From contig JACAXG010000007.1 in assembly GCA_018881555.1 (NCBI GenBank), positions 6,611,201 to 6,675,200 of the forward strand: 64,000 bases of DNA, written 5' to 3'. Below are positions 49,827 to 62,532 of the stretch, one piece after another. A program made the translations under genes and the position numbers. Every line of letters begins with the position of its first letter. The first letter of the stretch is position 1. This DNA is from Amblyornis subalaris. Its lineage: Eukaryota > Chordata > Aves > Passeriformes > Ptilonorhynchidae. Under the pieces are notes generated by a model. The model was not told the origin of the DNA. It searched no databases and saw only the letters and a program-made list of their open reading frames with translations.

Positions 49827-50195
49827 GTGGTAAAAAAAGGCTCCAGAGAGACCTTAGAGCATCTTCCAGTACCTAAAGGGGGCTACAAGAGAGCTGGAGA
49901 GGGACTTTTCACAAGGGCCTGTAGTGACGAGGCNGGGGGGAATGGATTTAAACNNNAAGAGAGTAGGTTCAGATTAGATATNACAAAGAAATTCTTCAGT
50001 GTGAGGGTCGTGAGGCACTGGAACAGGTTGCCCAGAGAAGCTGAGGATGTCCNATCCCTGGAAGTGTTCAAGGCCAGGTTGGATGGGGTTTTGGGCAACT
50101 TGGTCTAATGGAAAGCCTCCCTGCCCACAGCATGGGATTTNGAACTAGATGATCTTTCCAGTCCCTTCCAAACCAAGCCATTCCATNATTATTTC
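49827..50195 (+). mobile_element. CR1 LINE 3' fragment
   Basis: GGCTCCAGAGAGACCTTAGA, then AGGCACTGGAACAGGTTGCC, ending CCCTTCCAAACCAAGCCATT. It contains several Ns including a triplet at 49954-49956, as expected of a collapsed or poorly read repeat. Confidence 0.92.
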
Positions 50196-52730
50196 AAGAC
50201 AATGGAAAAAATTCAGCTGAAGTTAATATTCACCAATTTAACATGTACTACAGCAAATGCAATATTGATGAAGATTCAGGAGCACAGAGTAAGAAAATCT
50301 CCCGTAACACATTTTTGCTCTCTCTGCAAAGAGCAAAGCATGCATTGTCTACCATTGTATTTTACAGAGCAGTTGCAATCAGAAACCAGTTTATTCCAAT
50401 TTGGGCCACTCACAAATAAATGTTCATGCCTGTTCTCTGTACCATTTGAAACAACTCCAGCCTGCACCCTCAAACACTACCACAAATGAGCANAGCCACC
50501 TTCCCCAGCACACTGCTTTGTGTTCCTGGTTACACAAACCCTGGTGTCTCGAGTGGTGAGAAGTGGGTTCATTCACAGAGGGCCCATGTAACCCCACTGG
50601 TGTGCAGCCTGGAGGGGCTGCCTGGCACAGGAGAGTGCCTGGGGGCCTCTCCAAAGCTCTGGTCTCACCAGCCCTTTCCAGAGGCAGAGTAACAGCCTCA
50701 GGATTTCGTTTCACACATGAGGAAGGGCTTCTGAATCTGAAACTTCCCCTTTTTTCTAGATGTCTCAGCTGGTTCAATGGAAGAACATGTCATCCCCAAA
50801 NCTTGCTTTCTTCCCCCAACTTGAAATAGCTCGGGTGAAAGGGAAATTCATGCAACTATAAAAGCCATAAGAGAATGGAGCTGAGCAAGTGCAAGCAGAA
50901 ATTTTCACAGCCCTTAGANATACAGCTGAGGGTCAGATGCACAACTCACCAAAACCGAAGCCGCGGCAGTTGGTACAAGTTGGTACAAGGAGAGGTACAA
51001 GGGCTCCCTGCCCACGTCTGCACATTCCTCATCCCTCCCATGCCAGGGACACTGCACATGGTGGAGAGGGTCTGCTCATCTGGCTGATCAAACAGAAAAT
51101 GACACTGTGGCGGGAGGGTGCAGTGCCACCTGGGCAAGGTGCCTGAACCCCCTGTGCCTCAGGCACCCAAACATGAGGTCCAGCACACAGTGTGGAGCTC
51201 ACAGCCAGGGCCAAGGGCACCACCAGCTTTGGAGCAGCTCTTAGTCACAGCAGGTCGGACATAAACAAAGTAGAAGGAGAAGTGGTTTCAAATCCCTCTG
51301 CAACTACATGCTGGCTCAAGCAAGGGTTTGTTTCACACATCTTGTATGAGAAAGACATTGTGCAGCTTCTGCTTCCTGTGCTCACCACCTTGTTATGCTT
51401 TAAGTGAGGCCACTCTTTCTGCAGGTCGCTCAGACTTACAGGATAATGGCCTCTGGGAATCAAGCTTTATCTCAGGCGCTCACAAGGTAAAAAACAACTA
51501 AAGTAAAAATCAACAAATCAAGCGCCTTGTAACAAGCAGACCAGTCCAACTCATAGATTTTGTAGTCTGCTTCTTCGTTAACTCCCTAACTCAGAAAAAC
51601 CTCTGTTGGTACTCCCCATGTGTTTAACCTCCATTTTCTTTTATTTACCTTGGCACAAACAAATCAGCACTGAGCAGCTCAAACTCTTGAGGGCAATTTT
51701 TTGCTCCCCGCTTCCTCTCTTGCCACTGATTTCTCCAGCAAAGCCTGAAGACGGCAGATCCAACACTCGCTGCCTTTGCACCCGCTCCATGTGGATAGTT
51801 TCCCTGTATGGATGTCCCAAGATCTCAGAGGACACCNGGCAGCACAGCAGCTCATGGCTGGGCTGAGAGACACGGGAAAGAGAGAGAGGACACTTCCCCC
51901 CATCCTACTCAGCATATGAGAAAAAACAGGCTACTGGTCCCTGGGTTGTGCTGGCAGCAGTCCCGCTGTGGACAGCAAGTTCATCAGATAAAGACCCAAC
52001 AAGATAGGAAACTGGAGGTGCCAGAGTCCTGATAGGGATTGAGCAACCCAGTGTTTCTCAGCTGTCACCNGGGAGAGGAGGCACGCACCGCACACCAGAC
52101 CTTCAGCCTGCCCTTTANCTAGCCAAGAGCAACCTCAGCCACACCAGCTCCACGGGGAACCTGCGCTGACACAGCCTTGGCCTTCTGCCCTGGGTCTTCC
52201 TCCCAGGGAGGAAGGAGACAGCAAACTCCAACCCCTTGTCTGACAAACACAGTGTGACACTTCACTGTAGTCTGCCGAATCCTTCTTTTATTGCCTTGCT
52301 GCACCCACTGTGCGGCATCATGCACGCGGAAGTGCAGGGAAAAAAAGGATCCAATGCCTACTCTGAGCACANAAATTCAATCCCTTCCAANAAATGCTTA
52401 AGCACAACAGTAATGCATGTTACGGCGTATATAAAGTCTGTGCTTTCCTCCATTTTTTTCTCAAGTGTTTTTATTTCCATTTANATTTATATTCACTCAA
52501 AAAGTGTTTAATAGCATGAGACCATTTGGAGGAAAACAAAGCTGAGAATCTGTTTGACAAGTATTTGGCTGTGCTGCAGCATGAGAGGCAACAGAAAATG
52601 CACACAAGTTTTTCTACTAAGCAGCCCCCTAACACTGTTGGAGTTTCTCCCCGAAGCAGTCCCTCGGTGCTATCTAGGTGCTGCTGCTTGCAAGGTTAAC
52701 TTGGAGATAAAATTAATTCTCTTCAGTATA
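50196..52730. other. Intergenic, no gene seen
   Basis: Mixed-composition DNA. A short direct repeat GTTGGTACAA occurs twice at about 50971-50990. No gene or element recognised. Confidence 0.45.
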
Positions 52731-53095
52731 GAATTATAGAATCATTTAGGTTGGAAAAGACCTCTAAGATCATTGAGTCCAACCATTAACCCAGCACTGT
52801 CATGTTCGCCACTAAACCATGCTCCCAAGTTCCACATCCTCGCNCCTTCTGAACGCTTCCAGGGATGGTGATTCCACCACTCCCCTGGACAGCCTGTTTC
52901 AATGCCTGACCACNATTTCAGTGAAAGAATTTTTCCTAAAATCCAATCTAAACCTTCCCTGGTGCAACTTGGGGCNGTTTCCTCTCCTCCTGTCACTTGT
53001 CACCTGGGAGACAAGACCCACTCCCACCTGGCTGCAAGCTCCTTTCAGGGACTNGTAGAGAGCGAGATACTTGTCATTCAGAGCTGAACTCTCTG
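52731..53095 (-). mobile_element. CR1 LINE 3' fragment
   Basis: Begins ATTATAGAATCATTTAGGTT then GGAAAAGACCTCTAAGATCA (reverse-complement CR1 3' end) and continues through GACAGCCTGTTTCAATGCCT. About 365 bp. Confidence 0.93.
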
Positions 53096-54703
53096 AATGC
53101 TTTGATGCCAGTCCAGGAAAAAAATAAAGTCCTGTGGAATGGCATGCCACTGCTTTCCCCCACTGTCCTCACAGCTTGTTACAGGCTTGGTTCTGTTCTT
53201 TATGCCATTGATACAACTTACTTCCTATTAGGTGTATTTCCTTCTTATCATACCTGTCGCAGACAAGCTCTGCAATTTGGATGAACTCTGCTTTGCAGGT
53301 GTAAGTATTCAGAGGTGGGTTTTGATTTTGTCTTGCATTAGGATGGGAATTTCCACTCTAGAAATCACAACTTGAACTTGGCATTGAACACTGTTTTTTT
53401 GTTGTCGGTTTTGCTTCTGTTTAAGTGTATAAGACTCTCTCTGCTTTGTTTAGACAAAATTACATGTGAAGGGCTGCCTGGAAGTGTTTTTTTTTGGTGA
53501 TATTTTTAAACACCACGACCCCGGAAAAGAAAAATGCTGTAAAACCAACGAAGTTTTTTGTGATTTTCTTTGTAATTCTTGTACTGCATCTAGCACAGGG
53601 TGTTAAAATTTGCTCTGGCCCTTTTCCTCCATCACAAACTACAGAGAGGCACTGCAGGAAACTCATCTCTCCAGTATACCAGGAGCCTTCAGCTATTACC
53701 TAAGCTTCACCTCATCCATGGCTGGCTAACACCCACATTTTTTATTGTCAGCTTTGTTTTGAAGCTCAAACAGAGCTTCTCTCCTGGTGTTTGCGCTGTG
53801 AAGCGTTTAGAAATCAATTAATGGCCCTCTCCTGGCTTTTGCCAAAAGGGAAAAAAAAAAAAGAAGTGCCTTTTTTTTTTTTCCCCCAGGTCCTGTTGCC
53901 AGTGGCTGGCGATGTGCCCGACCTACTGCCCTGGTATCACTGGACTACCTGGCAGCCAGGCTGGCTGGCACGGGCGCTCCGGCTGTTTGCACAACACAGC
54001 TCCTGCAGCACGTACTTGGGAATAGAGAGAGGCAAAACCCTGACCCCCTTGCATTAATGACATCCTATTTACCAAGAAATGCAAATAGCACAATCCAGGC
54101 ACAGTTTGCCTTGGCTGACCCTCCTCTGGCGAGTCTTTTTCCCGGGAAAGGTGAGTGTGAGAGCTCCCATGTGCCACTGTGCTAATCAGGCTTCCATCCA
54201 GCCCCACCCTGCAGGGCTTCCAATGCCTTGGCAACCTCTCCCTGCATCCCTGCAGGAAGNAGCAGCCTTACATCTATAGAGCTCACGCTGGACAAAAGGC
54301 TGGTGTTGCTTTGATACACCCTTCTACAAAGTGCAACGGGAGCACACACACAGGCAAGGGCTGGTGCTGGTTACAGAGCTTTTGNTTTCACTGAGCAACT
54401 GGCAGCACTTCAGTTTGCCATTGTTAGGCACAGTTGACCTTCCTGCTGCCCGAAAAACGCATTTGTTACGTCCACATCCTGTGGAGGAATATTTGGAAAA
54501 GGAAGGGGAGGAGAAAGGCAAGGTTTGACAGCGGAGGAGAAANGTCCAGAGGACCCTATTATTTGTGCAAACGCACCCTATTAATAAAGCCGATGCTTGG
54601 AGACAGGTGTGTTTGAGAACTTTTTAAAATACNGTATCTAATTACAGCAGAGAGTGTCTTTGTGAAGATTTGGACTAGAATAGCCTGGGAATGAAAGGAG
54701 GAG

Positions 54704-54726
54704 ATGCACATGCACATGCACATGCC
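54704..54726 (+). repeat. (GCACAT)n short tandem repeat
   Basis: About three and a half copies of a hexamer (ATGCACATGCACATGCACAT). Confidence 0.85.
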
Positions 54727-54767
54727 AGCAGATCCAAACAGGAAGGTTTTAGCCAGGAAGCAGCTCA

Positions 54768-54926
54768 GCCTTTATTTCTGTTGCACTTAAAAAATTACTT
54801 ATTTCCGCGCATTAATCATAAAATGCTCATGCAATTAACAACCTCAGTAGCCTTTATCTCTTTTGCACTTTAAAAATTATTTATTTCTCTTAATCATAAA
54901 ATTCTCACTAATTTAATACCTTCAGT
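54768..54926 (+). repeat. Imperfect tandem duplication, ~80-bp unit
   Basis: Unit 1 (GCCTTTATTTCTGTTGCACT ... TTAATCATAAAATGCTCA ... CCTCAGTA) and unit 2 (GCCTTTATCTCTTTTGCACT ... TTAATCATAAAATTCTCA ... CTTCAGTA) align end to end, with unit 2 slightly shorter. Confidence 0.85.
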
Positions 54927-56741
54927 ATTACAGCCTGGAACCTAAACCTTTCTCAGTTTTTCAGTGAATGAACCTAAAATACAGCTATGTCTTATCTGTG
55001 TAAAATGCGTCCTGAGATGAACTTGGAAAACTGCAACAGAAAACATGAAATGATGTTCAAGTTTAGGACATGAGGATTGTTTTGAAACTTTAATTTTTAC
55101 TCTATTTAGCTACACCTTCTTCTTCCTCTCATTTTAAGACAAACACTTGTGACAAGCAGTCATCAGACAGAGGACACCAGAAGGTTCAAAGGCACTACAA
55201 AATGTCAGCTCTTCCCAAATCTGAGCTACGCAAAGACACTTCAGTATGTCAAAGACAGATGAATAACTTTTACCACCACCCCTCTGAAGTAATACTACCA
55301 GTATTAAGAAACTGATCCATACTAACTCCATCACAAGACTTTTTAATTACTAGTAAATGGCTAATAAATGAAGTTCCACATGAAGTTGGATGCANCCAAT
55401 TCTCCCCCTATAAAATGGAACTTTGTCCCATAGCTTTTGTGTTTCATTTTTAAACTGCTTTTCGTCAACTTAATACTTTCTCCACCACAAAAAATATAAA
55501 TCCTATTTAAGAATTTCTGTGTAAGTACCAAGTAGGCCCTAAAAGCAGTTATACTTCCTAATATTTTCATATATTTCTATCTTACGTGCCGTCAGGCTGA
55601 AAAATCTAGNCTTTTTAATTTGCTCAAAATGTATTTGGCATCACTGGCTTAAATAGTAAAAGAAAAAGCAACTTTACAGGGTGTACATTGAAGTGTTCAG
55701 AACCCACAGAAGTCTGTTCCAGCCCTAAAAAGGATCTTCTGTGACCAAAGCCATTGACTCATTAGATGCTTATTTTTCCTGCAACAGGAATTTGGGTAAG
55801 CTCCACCATATCATCATCCCACAATGGTCGTGACTGTTGCTCCTTCCACAGAATGTGCCATACAAGCCCTTTAACACCATGAGTCAAAGGAAAGGTGCAA
55901 ACCACGTAACTGGGAGAGCATAAGACAGTTGAAAATNTGAATGGTTTCAAGCAATGTAATTGTTAGCCTGCACTTGCTATTTCTCTTGTTTCTAGGCATC
56001 CCNCTAGAAACAAGTTCTTCCTGTAAGACCACAAATAAAAACGGTAGGCATAAGTCAAAACAAAGACAATTACAAAACAAACAAAAAAAAAAATGGTAAC
56101 ACTTTGCATGACGAATTTGTAGCTCAGGGTCAACCACTGGTCACACACACTTTGCAACAATCAAGTTCATCACTCTTGATAAACCAGCTCAGCTCACTCT
56201 GTGCAGGCCAACTTTGCAAAAGCCTGTTCTTTTCATACGGAAAGCACCCACTGCCAGCAGCCACACCAAGAGCAATAGGTATTCTTAGAAACTTCTCTAT
56301 TGACTCCATATTGTGGACCTCACACACTCAAGAGTCCTGACTGCTCCTAGAAATCCCAGGATAAAAACAGTTATTGCAATTCTTTCATGCAGCAAACTCC
56401 AACGCAAACTGAAAATTAGTTTTGTAATAGACCAGACCATCACACATGTACAGGTAGATTTTATTTACATCTGAAATCATTTTGCATTTTTACATGTGCT
56501 GTCACTAAGAGACATCTGCTTCATATAAAATCTTGGGTTCACAGTTCCCAGAGCTTGACAGAAGTTCGCTGGTCCTATACAGGACCAGCAGAGCAGCTTC
56601 ACTTATTGCAGCTTCTATGCAGATTGAAGTTATTCACAGATAATCAAAACTTCTATTGTAGGATCATCTCAACTGCATGATTTCAGATACAAGAATGTTT
56701 TCACCGGCTTTTTTAAATAAATAATATAAAGCAGATACACT

Positions 56742-56747
56742 TTTATT
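56742..56747 (-). terminator. COQ2: Poly(A) signal, possible end of COQ2
   Basis: AATAAA on the gene strand about 70 bases past the COQ2 stop. Another AATAAA-type site at about 56469 could give a longer 3' UTR. Confidence 0.5.
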
Positions 56748-56814
56748 AAAAGTGCTTTCCTTCTTACAGTACTTCCATTTTAGTTAGACTAAAATATCAG
56801 TATAGTGATTTCAA

Positions 56815-56970
56815 CTATCTGTNTTCTAAAGGCTCTTCTACATTTTTTAAGTCTTTTTGTTTCCACAGATTTCCAAGCACAATCCCTATGAAGAGCAGAA
56901 TTCCTACATTACGATTTGAAGCAAATTTCTTCCAGCAGTCTTCAGGCTTGTCTATGTCCAAAGTGTAAAT
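56815..56970 (-). CDS. COQ2: COQ2 last coding exon
   Basis: Acceptor [48 protein letters not shown], then a Lys-rich tail with one N codon, stop TAG at 56815-56817. Confidence 0.95.
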   Translation of the reverse strand: MYTLDIDKPEDCWKKFASNRNVGILLFIGIVLGNLWKQKDLKNVEEPLEXR

Positions 56971-59900
56971 CTGCCAAAGCACAATATAACATTACAGGAT
57001 TATTATTTTACAGATTCATAAATATCTGACACAACACAAAATGACACAAAAAGATCTGTAACTTCTAAAAACTATTCTTAAATTTTAAAGTCTNCCCTCA
57101 CCTCCACAAGAAACAAATATTCTGTGCTTAAAAAAGTTTTTGTATAACTGGCACNTATGTTTGACAGATTTATTAACACACAGAAGAAAAATCAAGGATC
57201 ACATATGAAGATGATTCCCACACCATATAAAGAGCCTGNTTACTGGTGTGCCTGGTTTGATATNTAAAAGTGCAAAAATGTCTGGGCATGTAAAGGAGTC
57301 TTTTTGAGATTTACCTCAGCAGGCAGCCACCTAATTCTTCAATGTTAACTTTAAATAAAAATAAGGCCCCTTGAACACGCACTTTTCCATCTCTGCTGCA
57401 AGGTGGTGTCCTGTGTTTCAGTAGAGACAAGGCACTGGAGAGCCAGCAGTGAANCAGGTTAGCTGGAAAGCACAGGAAAGTGCCAGGCCCTGCCCTGTCA
57501 CACAGGGCTGGTTCAGTCCAGTCGTTTTTAGCCATGTTCATTCAATTCCCTTCCAAACAAGAACCAGGACACCTGCAACTGCAGCCAGAAGCAAGGCTTG
57601 GCTTGCCCAGTTGTAAGCTGTCTGCAGTGAGTCACAACGGAAGGTAAAAAAATAAAACACACCATATAGCAAGAGCAAAGTTACTGAAAAAAATTCCCTA
57701 AACCAAAATTTGGTGCAAAAGTCTTGAGAAAGATGACNATAGTAATTGTTAAGCAAAATAAGTGAAAGTATTCTAGAGAAGTACCCCCCAAAACCTCAAA
57801 TCTTGCACTTCAGCCTTCGAAAAAGTTAAAATGGAACATATTTGACTGAAAGAAGTGAAACCTTACCAAGGAAACCTGTGGTTGTACAGTGAAATCAGGG
57901 CTGGGTCCTGATCAAATAGTCAAAAACACGCTTCACAACCTTCTAACATATTATGTGATCCACCCACTTAAGAACCTTTCAGCCCCTCAGACACCGGGAA
58001 CTTGAAACACTGAACTGATAAATAAAACTCAACAGCAGCCAAGCTTTAGATACACTTTCAGAAACATAAAGACGCTATTTTTCTATCAGTGCACTTCTTG
58101 AGAAGGATATAATTTGACATCAGCATGACCCAAATTCCTCTGTGTCAGGCAAAAATTCAGTGAATTAAGGAGAACCTGGCCTCAGGCATCTTACTCAGCT
58201 TTCTAAACTCAGTTAAGCACATGATCAGAAATCTTGAACAAGAAGATAAGCATGAAAATGTTTAAGCAGGACTAATATTAAAATAATCACTCAAAGAAAC
58301 TACTCTATGGTACAGAGAACAGTGATGCTCTTGTGACTTTGGCAGTCCACACAATTGTGAATTCTCCATCGCTTGCACTCATCAGGTCTGCATCCTTGCT
58401 TATAAAAATCCTTAAAAGTGACTTCCATCTGTGCCAAAACTACNACGTAAAGCCTCTCTGACAATTCAAACCGTAAATGATCATGCAGTGGATGTAGTGT
58501 TCTTTCCCTCACGGATTTCCAAGCACAGTCACTACGAAAACAGTGGCTGAGTGCCAAACTACATTACCACAAGAATTCCCTTACTCAGAGATACGCTTAA
58601 TATCCATTACCTGCACGAGCTCCACCCATTAAAATGTAACGTACGACCAANGTGCTTTACGAACTCCACATTACCACAGATTTAACTCCTCAGACTGACA
58701 ATGGTTTTACCACTTGCAATGCACAAACCTCTGCTATTACTTAACCATCATGACCAGCAATTAATTCTTGTATAGACTGACTTGTCACTCACTACAAGAC
58801 TGTGTAACACAGTTGATAGGATTCAGAAAGAGCAAGGTAACAAGATCCTATCTGCATCCTTTACTGACAAAGGTAATTTACTTATTTCTGTTATTCATTC
58901 AAATTTCTAAACTAATGTAGCTACAATACTGAACTGGATTGTTCTCTGCTATAAAAAGAACTGTGAGTTAGAACTGTCAATTACCATAAAATTATAGTAC
59001 TAACATCTGNTATTATATGTGCCAGAACTGCAAGAGCTGAATCAGAACAGTNAACACTGCAGTATCTTGCACTGTGTTGAGGTGGATCTAGCAGCAGCTG
59101 CTGCTGGGAGTGAGAAGAAAACAATTTCTTTGAGATCACAGCTTAATGTGTGGCACTATTTTTGGTTAGGAACAGACTCAAACCCAGGGCTCCACAGCTG
59201 GTGGACAGGACTGAAGGTCTCTTCAACCCAAAGGTCTGCAAAAGGTACTTAAGAGGAGCAAGCTTATTGTCAGAAGACTTCAGTTCTCTTTACAGGAACT
59301 GTTTTTTCAGGTAGCTGGTGAATTCATGGGGGCTGAAAAGTGCTCTGATTTCTTATTAGGAACTTCCACATGGGAAAGGTATAAATAAATCCATCAAACC
59401 TGGTGTGCCAGGTGAGCCCCTACGGCAGCCACAGCTGAGTAATACGGGAATGTTTGGTTGCAATTCATCCCTGCCACNCACAAACTCAGGAGCATGGCCA
59501 GGCTGAAGCCACTGAGCCACTGCTTTGTGTCCTCCTTGAAGTGCAATGCAGTTGACTTCACACCGATCATGATGTCATCCCTCTTATCCTGGAAGGAAAG
59601 GAAGCATTATCAGAAAATCCATAATCCAACGCCACTGCGTAAGGTTGCTTAAGTTTCCAATGCTTCTTACTAGGAACCCAATTCAAGTGCATTTGGAGGC
59701 CCCTACATTAAAGACTAAATTAGTGGGTTGGTCTTAGAGCTGCTTTAGCAGCCAAGAGTTAACACCAACGTCAAATTTATTTACNCAATGCAAATGCATA
59801 AAAGCACAAAGGACACTTCCACCTTTCTACCTGATATGTAAAACATCTGCAAACAGCAATAAAACATCAAAGGTCTGGGACTTCTGTGGTGCTGTTTTAA

Positions 59901-61090
59901 CTCAGTTGAGGGTGAAGAACTGCAAGAGGTTAGTTCTGCTGCTTGACAACAAATTTGTAAATGAAACACACAGACTTGTGTGTTTAAACACAGGTATCAG
60001 GAATGTCTCACTGTCACNCTACCTGATGTGCATAAATGGTGTCGTACACCAGTGTCCACATGACTCCAGCCAAGTACAAGGGCAAACACACCGACCACTC
60101 ACATGACCCTCTGATGGCAGACCAGCCAAGCAGAGCTCCCCAATTAAATGTAAGTCCTAAAAATATAAAGAGAGTTTGAAAAAAGGAAAGAAGTTACGAG
60201 AACACCAGGAGCAATTAAATATTATTTGTCTGAGGGTGTATCATATCAGCAGCTCTTTGTACAATACCGACATCTCTATTCTTCTACCACTTATTTGCAG
60301 GCAGGTAATAAATATAAGTAATTTGACAGTAAACACTCTGGACATACATGGAAAAATACACATGCTGACCATTTTTCCCTAATTTAAATTTGACTTCATT
60401 AGTGTAGGGAAACATTTGCACAGAACTATTCCAGAATACTCGAACATTAGATGTCAGTGTAACAAAAGATATCAGCATAACTGACTGCAAAAGAGCACAC
60501 AACAGCCAACTGTGGTACTTTTAGGCTGAAAATGACAACTTTGGTAAAAAAACACTGAAGAAAACTGGAATGTGAAAACCAATATACACAAATATGTTTT
60601 AGTAGTTCAGCCTGAAATAGAAGCACCATCAGTATCTGTACAGGAGCTATTTTAGAGGCTGAAGAATAAAATGCAGGACAATCTGTATTTANAAAAGGTT
60701 TTGAAATAACCCCAAAACTAAAGCTCATTCTCAAATGACAAATATTTATTTCCTCCCTCCTATCACTTCATCAAAACAAGGAACTGATTTCTAGCAAAAA
60801 AAAAACCAAAACAACCCACACATTAACTCTGATGCCTGCTACAAATTAAGAAGCTTGTGGCATAACAGAGCCTTGCCTATAAGGTATTTCTATTTTGATA
60901 TAAAGTTATAAAAAAATCAGATTGCTAAAGCTCAAATACTAATCTGTAAAACCCACCAAAAACTACATCTGAAGAAAAAAATAGTAAACACATTTCCAGC
61001 TCACCTAAAACGAGCTGTGGCCAGTATGTTATTCTCTTCATCAGAGGGTAGGTGATCACAAGAGACAAAGAGGCTGCTCCCAGAATGATA
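56815..61090 (-). CDS. COQ2: COQ2 (4-hydroxybenzoate polyprenyltransferase), last four exons; 5' exons beyond window
   Basis: Inner-mitochondrial-membrane UbiA-family enzyme that joins the polyprenyl tail to 4-hydroxybenzoate in ubiquinone synthesis. Exons: 61005-61090, 60023-60156, 59400-59588, 56815-56970, in phase, giving the last 187 residues. Visible: [18 protein letters not shown], then [20 protein letters not shown], then [17 protein letters not shown]. This last stretch spans the second Asp-rich Mg-binding motif of UbiA enzymes and is intact across the splice. Then [28 protein letters not shown], and [20 protein letters not shown], ending [19 protein letters not shown]. Close to human COQ2 throughout, except for a shorter, different last few residues. 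Earlier exons were searched for in 61.1-64.0 kb and not found. Confidence 0.96.
57538..57621 (-). CDS. Candidate alternative last exon in COQ2 intron 6 (one membrane helix)
   Basis: A pyrimidine-rich acceptor (TTTTTTTACC...ACTCACTGCAG) precedes a phase-0 frame of 27 residues, [20 protein letters not shown] then LVWKGIE and stop. The upstream COQ2 exon 6 ends in phase 0, so splicing to it would replace the normal C-terminus with a short hydrophobic helix. No family match is known to me. It could equally be a chance frame or part of an unknown gene. Confidence 0.25.
   Translation of the reverse strand, partial: TAYNWASQALLLAAVAGVLVLVWKGIE
58300..58557 (-). other. Unassigned 85-codon open frame in COQ2 intron 6
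   Basis: Protein-like composition, Cys-rich toward the end ([24 protein letters not shown]), with a possible acceptor TTTTCGTAG near 58538. Its entry phase does not fit COQ2 exon 6. It has one N codon and no recognised homologue. It might be an exon of another minus-strand transcript, a retro-derived fragment, or chance. Confidence 0.2.
59400..59588 (-). CDS. COQ2: COQ2 exon (6 of 7)
   Basis: Acceptor CTTTCCTTCCAG, donor GTTTGA (weak). 63 codons, phase 0 at both ends: [17 protein letters not shown] ... [20 protein letters not shown]. The weak donor fits possible alternative use of sites in the following intron. Confidence 0.94.
60023..60156 (-). CDS. COQ2: COQ2 exon (5 of 7)
   Basis: Acceptor ATATTTTTAG, donor GTAGNG with an [18 protein letters not shown] then [20 protein letters not shown] and HQ. 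Confidence 0.95.
61005..61090 (-). CDS. COQ2: COQ2 exon (4 of 7 by human numbering)
   Basis: Acceptor CTTTTTACAG, donor GTGAGC. Starts with the third base of a codon: (x)[18 protein letters not shown], a membrane helix and turn. Confidence 0.93.
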
Positions 61091-61475
61091 CTGTAAAAAG
61101 TACCAAGAGGATTATTGTTTGCCAGGCTAAAGATCAGCAGATGTAGTGCAGCATTACAGGAGCTGTACATAGTACTGAACTAATTCTTTTTTACTTTCAA
61201 ATACAATTCCATTACTAATAACCTCCTCCCTCTGCCCCCAGTTTCTGCTGAAAATCTCTGTGCTTAACCCTGGACCCAGAATCAAATTTAAAAAAAAAAA
61301 GACAACTCATACATCACCTATAGTAATTCAGACACAGAAGCACACAGAGTGCCAAGCTGAGCTGTCCCCCAAGGAAAAGCAAGGACTGAAAAGTGGAGAT
61401 ATCTCCAGCTGCCAGGGGTCTACTTGCTGTCCTTGCAACCTAAAAAAGGAAAATAATACTAAATCCAACATAAAA

Positions 61476-61592
61476 TCACNGAATGGTTTGACTCGGAAGG
61501 GGTCTTAAAGATCGTCTAGTTCCAACCCCCCTGCCATGGGCAGGCAACCTTCCCCTACACCNGGTTGTGCAGAGCCCCATCCAACAATAACA
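61476..61592 (-). mobile_element. CR1 LINE 3' fragment
   Basis: AATCACNGAATGGTTTGACT then GAAGGGGTCTTAAAGATCGT and GTTCCAACCCCCCTGCCATG: reverse-complement CR1 3' end, about 115 bp, inside COQ2 intron 3. Confidence 0.9.
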
Positions 61593-62309
61593 CATTACAA
61601 TGTATTTCATAACTAAAAGTCACACCATTGGCATGGAAGTGTAAAAATAAACGAAGTCAGGTCACAGAATGCGTGAGACGGGATTCCTTCAGTGATACAA
61701 ACCTAGCAACATCATCACTAACTTCTAAGCACTAATGGTTATCACAGAAGTGTGCAGAATTAAAGTGACACTCATGTGCAGAGAGGCCAATTAGAAACAC
61801 TGCAGGCATCCTGTATATGAATTTTATCACCTTAGAAAAAAAAAAATAATCAGACTTAAAAAGTTGTGAGCTAACTATCCTGATTTCAAGCACCACTTCT
61901 GTACTTAAATGCTTTAATAAGATCACCATGTAAAACCCCATAAAGATGCAGGGCTCCTCTAGCACAGGTAACCATTGCTAATGGTTATGAACCACCAGGT
62001 ACTCCTGTACCTGATGGGCAATGCTTGTTTCCTATTTTCCGGGGAGAAATGGAAGGGCCCTCATTCTGTTATTTGCACTTGGTTCTCTCTAAAACCATTT
62101 TCAGAATCCAGACCCATTGATCTGGAGTTAATAACTGTGAAAAGACAATTAATTTAATCCTAGTTGGGATGCAGTGGAGTTTAGAAACTCTGTCTGGAAC
62201 AAGAAATCACATAAGGTAAACTGAAGAAAGAAACAAATATCAGAAAAAAAGTTAAAATTAAATGAACAGTGAGTTACTTGCCAAAGGTGACCAATGCCAA
62301 AAAACCCCC
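61593..62309. other. COQ2: COQ2 intron, no exon seen
   Basis: AT-rich, with no frame resembling the missing upstream COQ2 helices. Confidence 0.45.
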
Positions 62310-62532
62310 AAATGACTGAAATTCACCTGAACATGAGGAAGAAGTTGTTTATATTGGGTATGGCAGAGCACGGGAACAGGCTGCCAAGAGAGGTCGTGGA
62401 GTCTCCCTCTGTAGAGACATTCTAAACCCACCTGGACATGTTCCTGTGTCATCTGCTCCAGGTAACCCTGCCTTGGTGGGGGGCTGGACTGCATGATCTC
62501 CAGGGGTCCCTTCCAACCCTAGCAATTCTGTC
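62310..62532 (+). mobile_element. CR1 LINE 3' fragment
   Basis: TTCACCTGAACATGAGGAAG, GGAACAGGCTGCCAAGAGAG, then CTGCATGATCTCCAGGGGTC and CCTTCCAACCCTAGCAATTC. Plus-strand CR1 3' end, opposite to COQ2. Confidence 0.9.

Larger units (their letters stand above)
53096..56741. other. Intergenic between PLAC8-B and COQ2, no gene seen
   Basis: AT-rich, with A/T homopolymers near 53848-53885 and two small tandem repeats listed separately. No exon candidate with homology. Confidence 0.45.
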
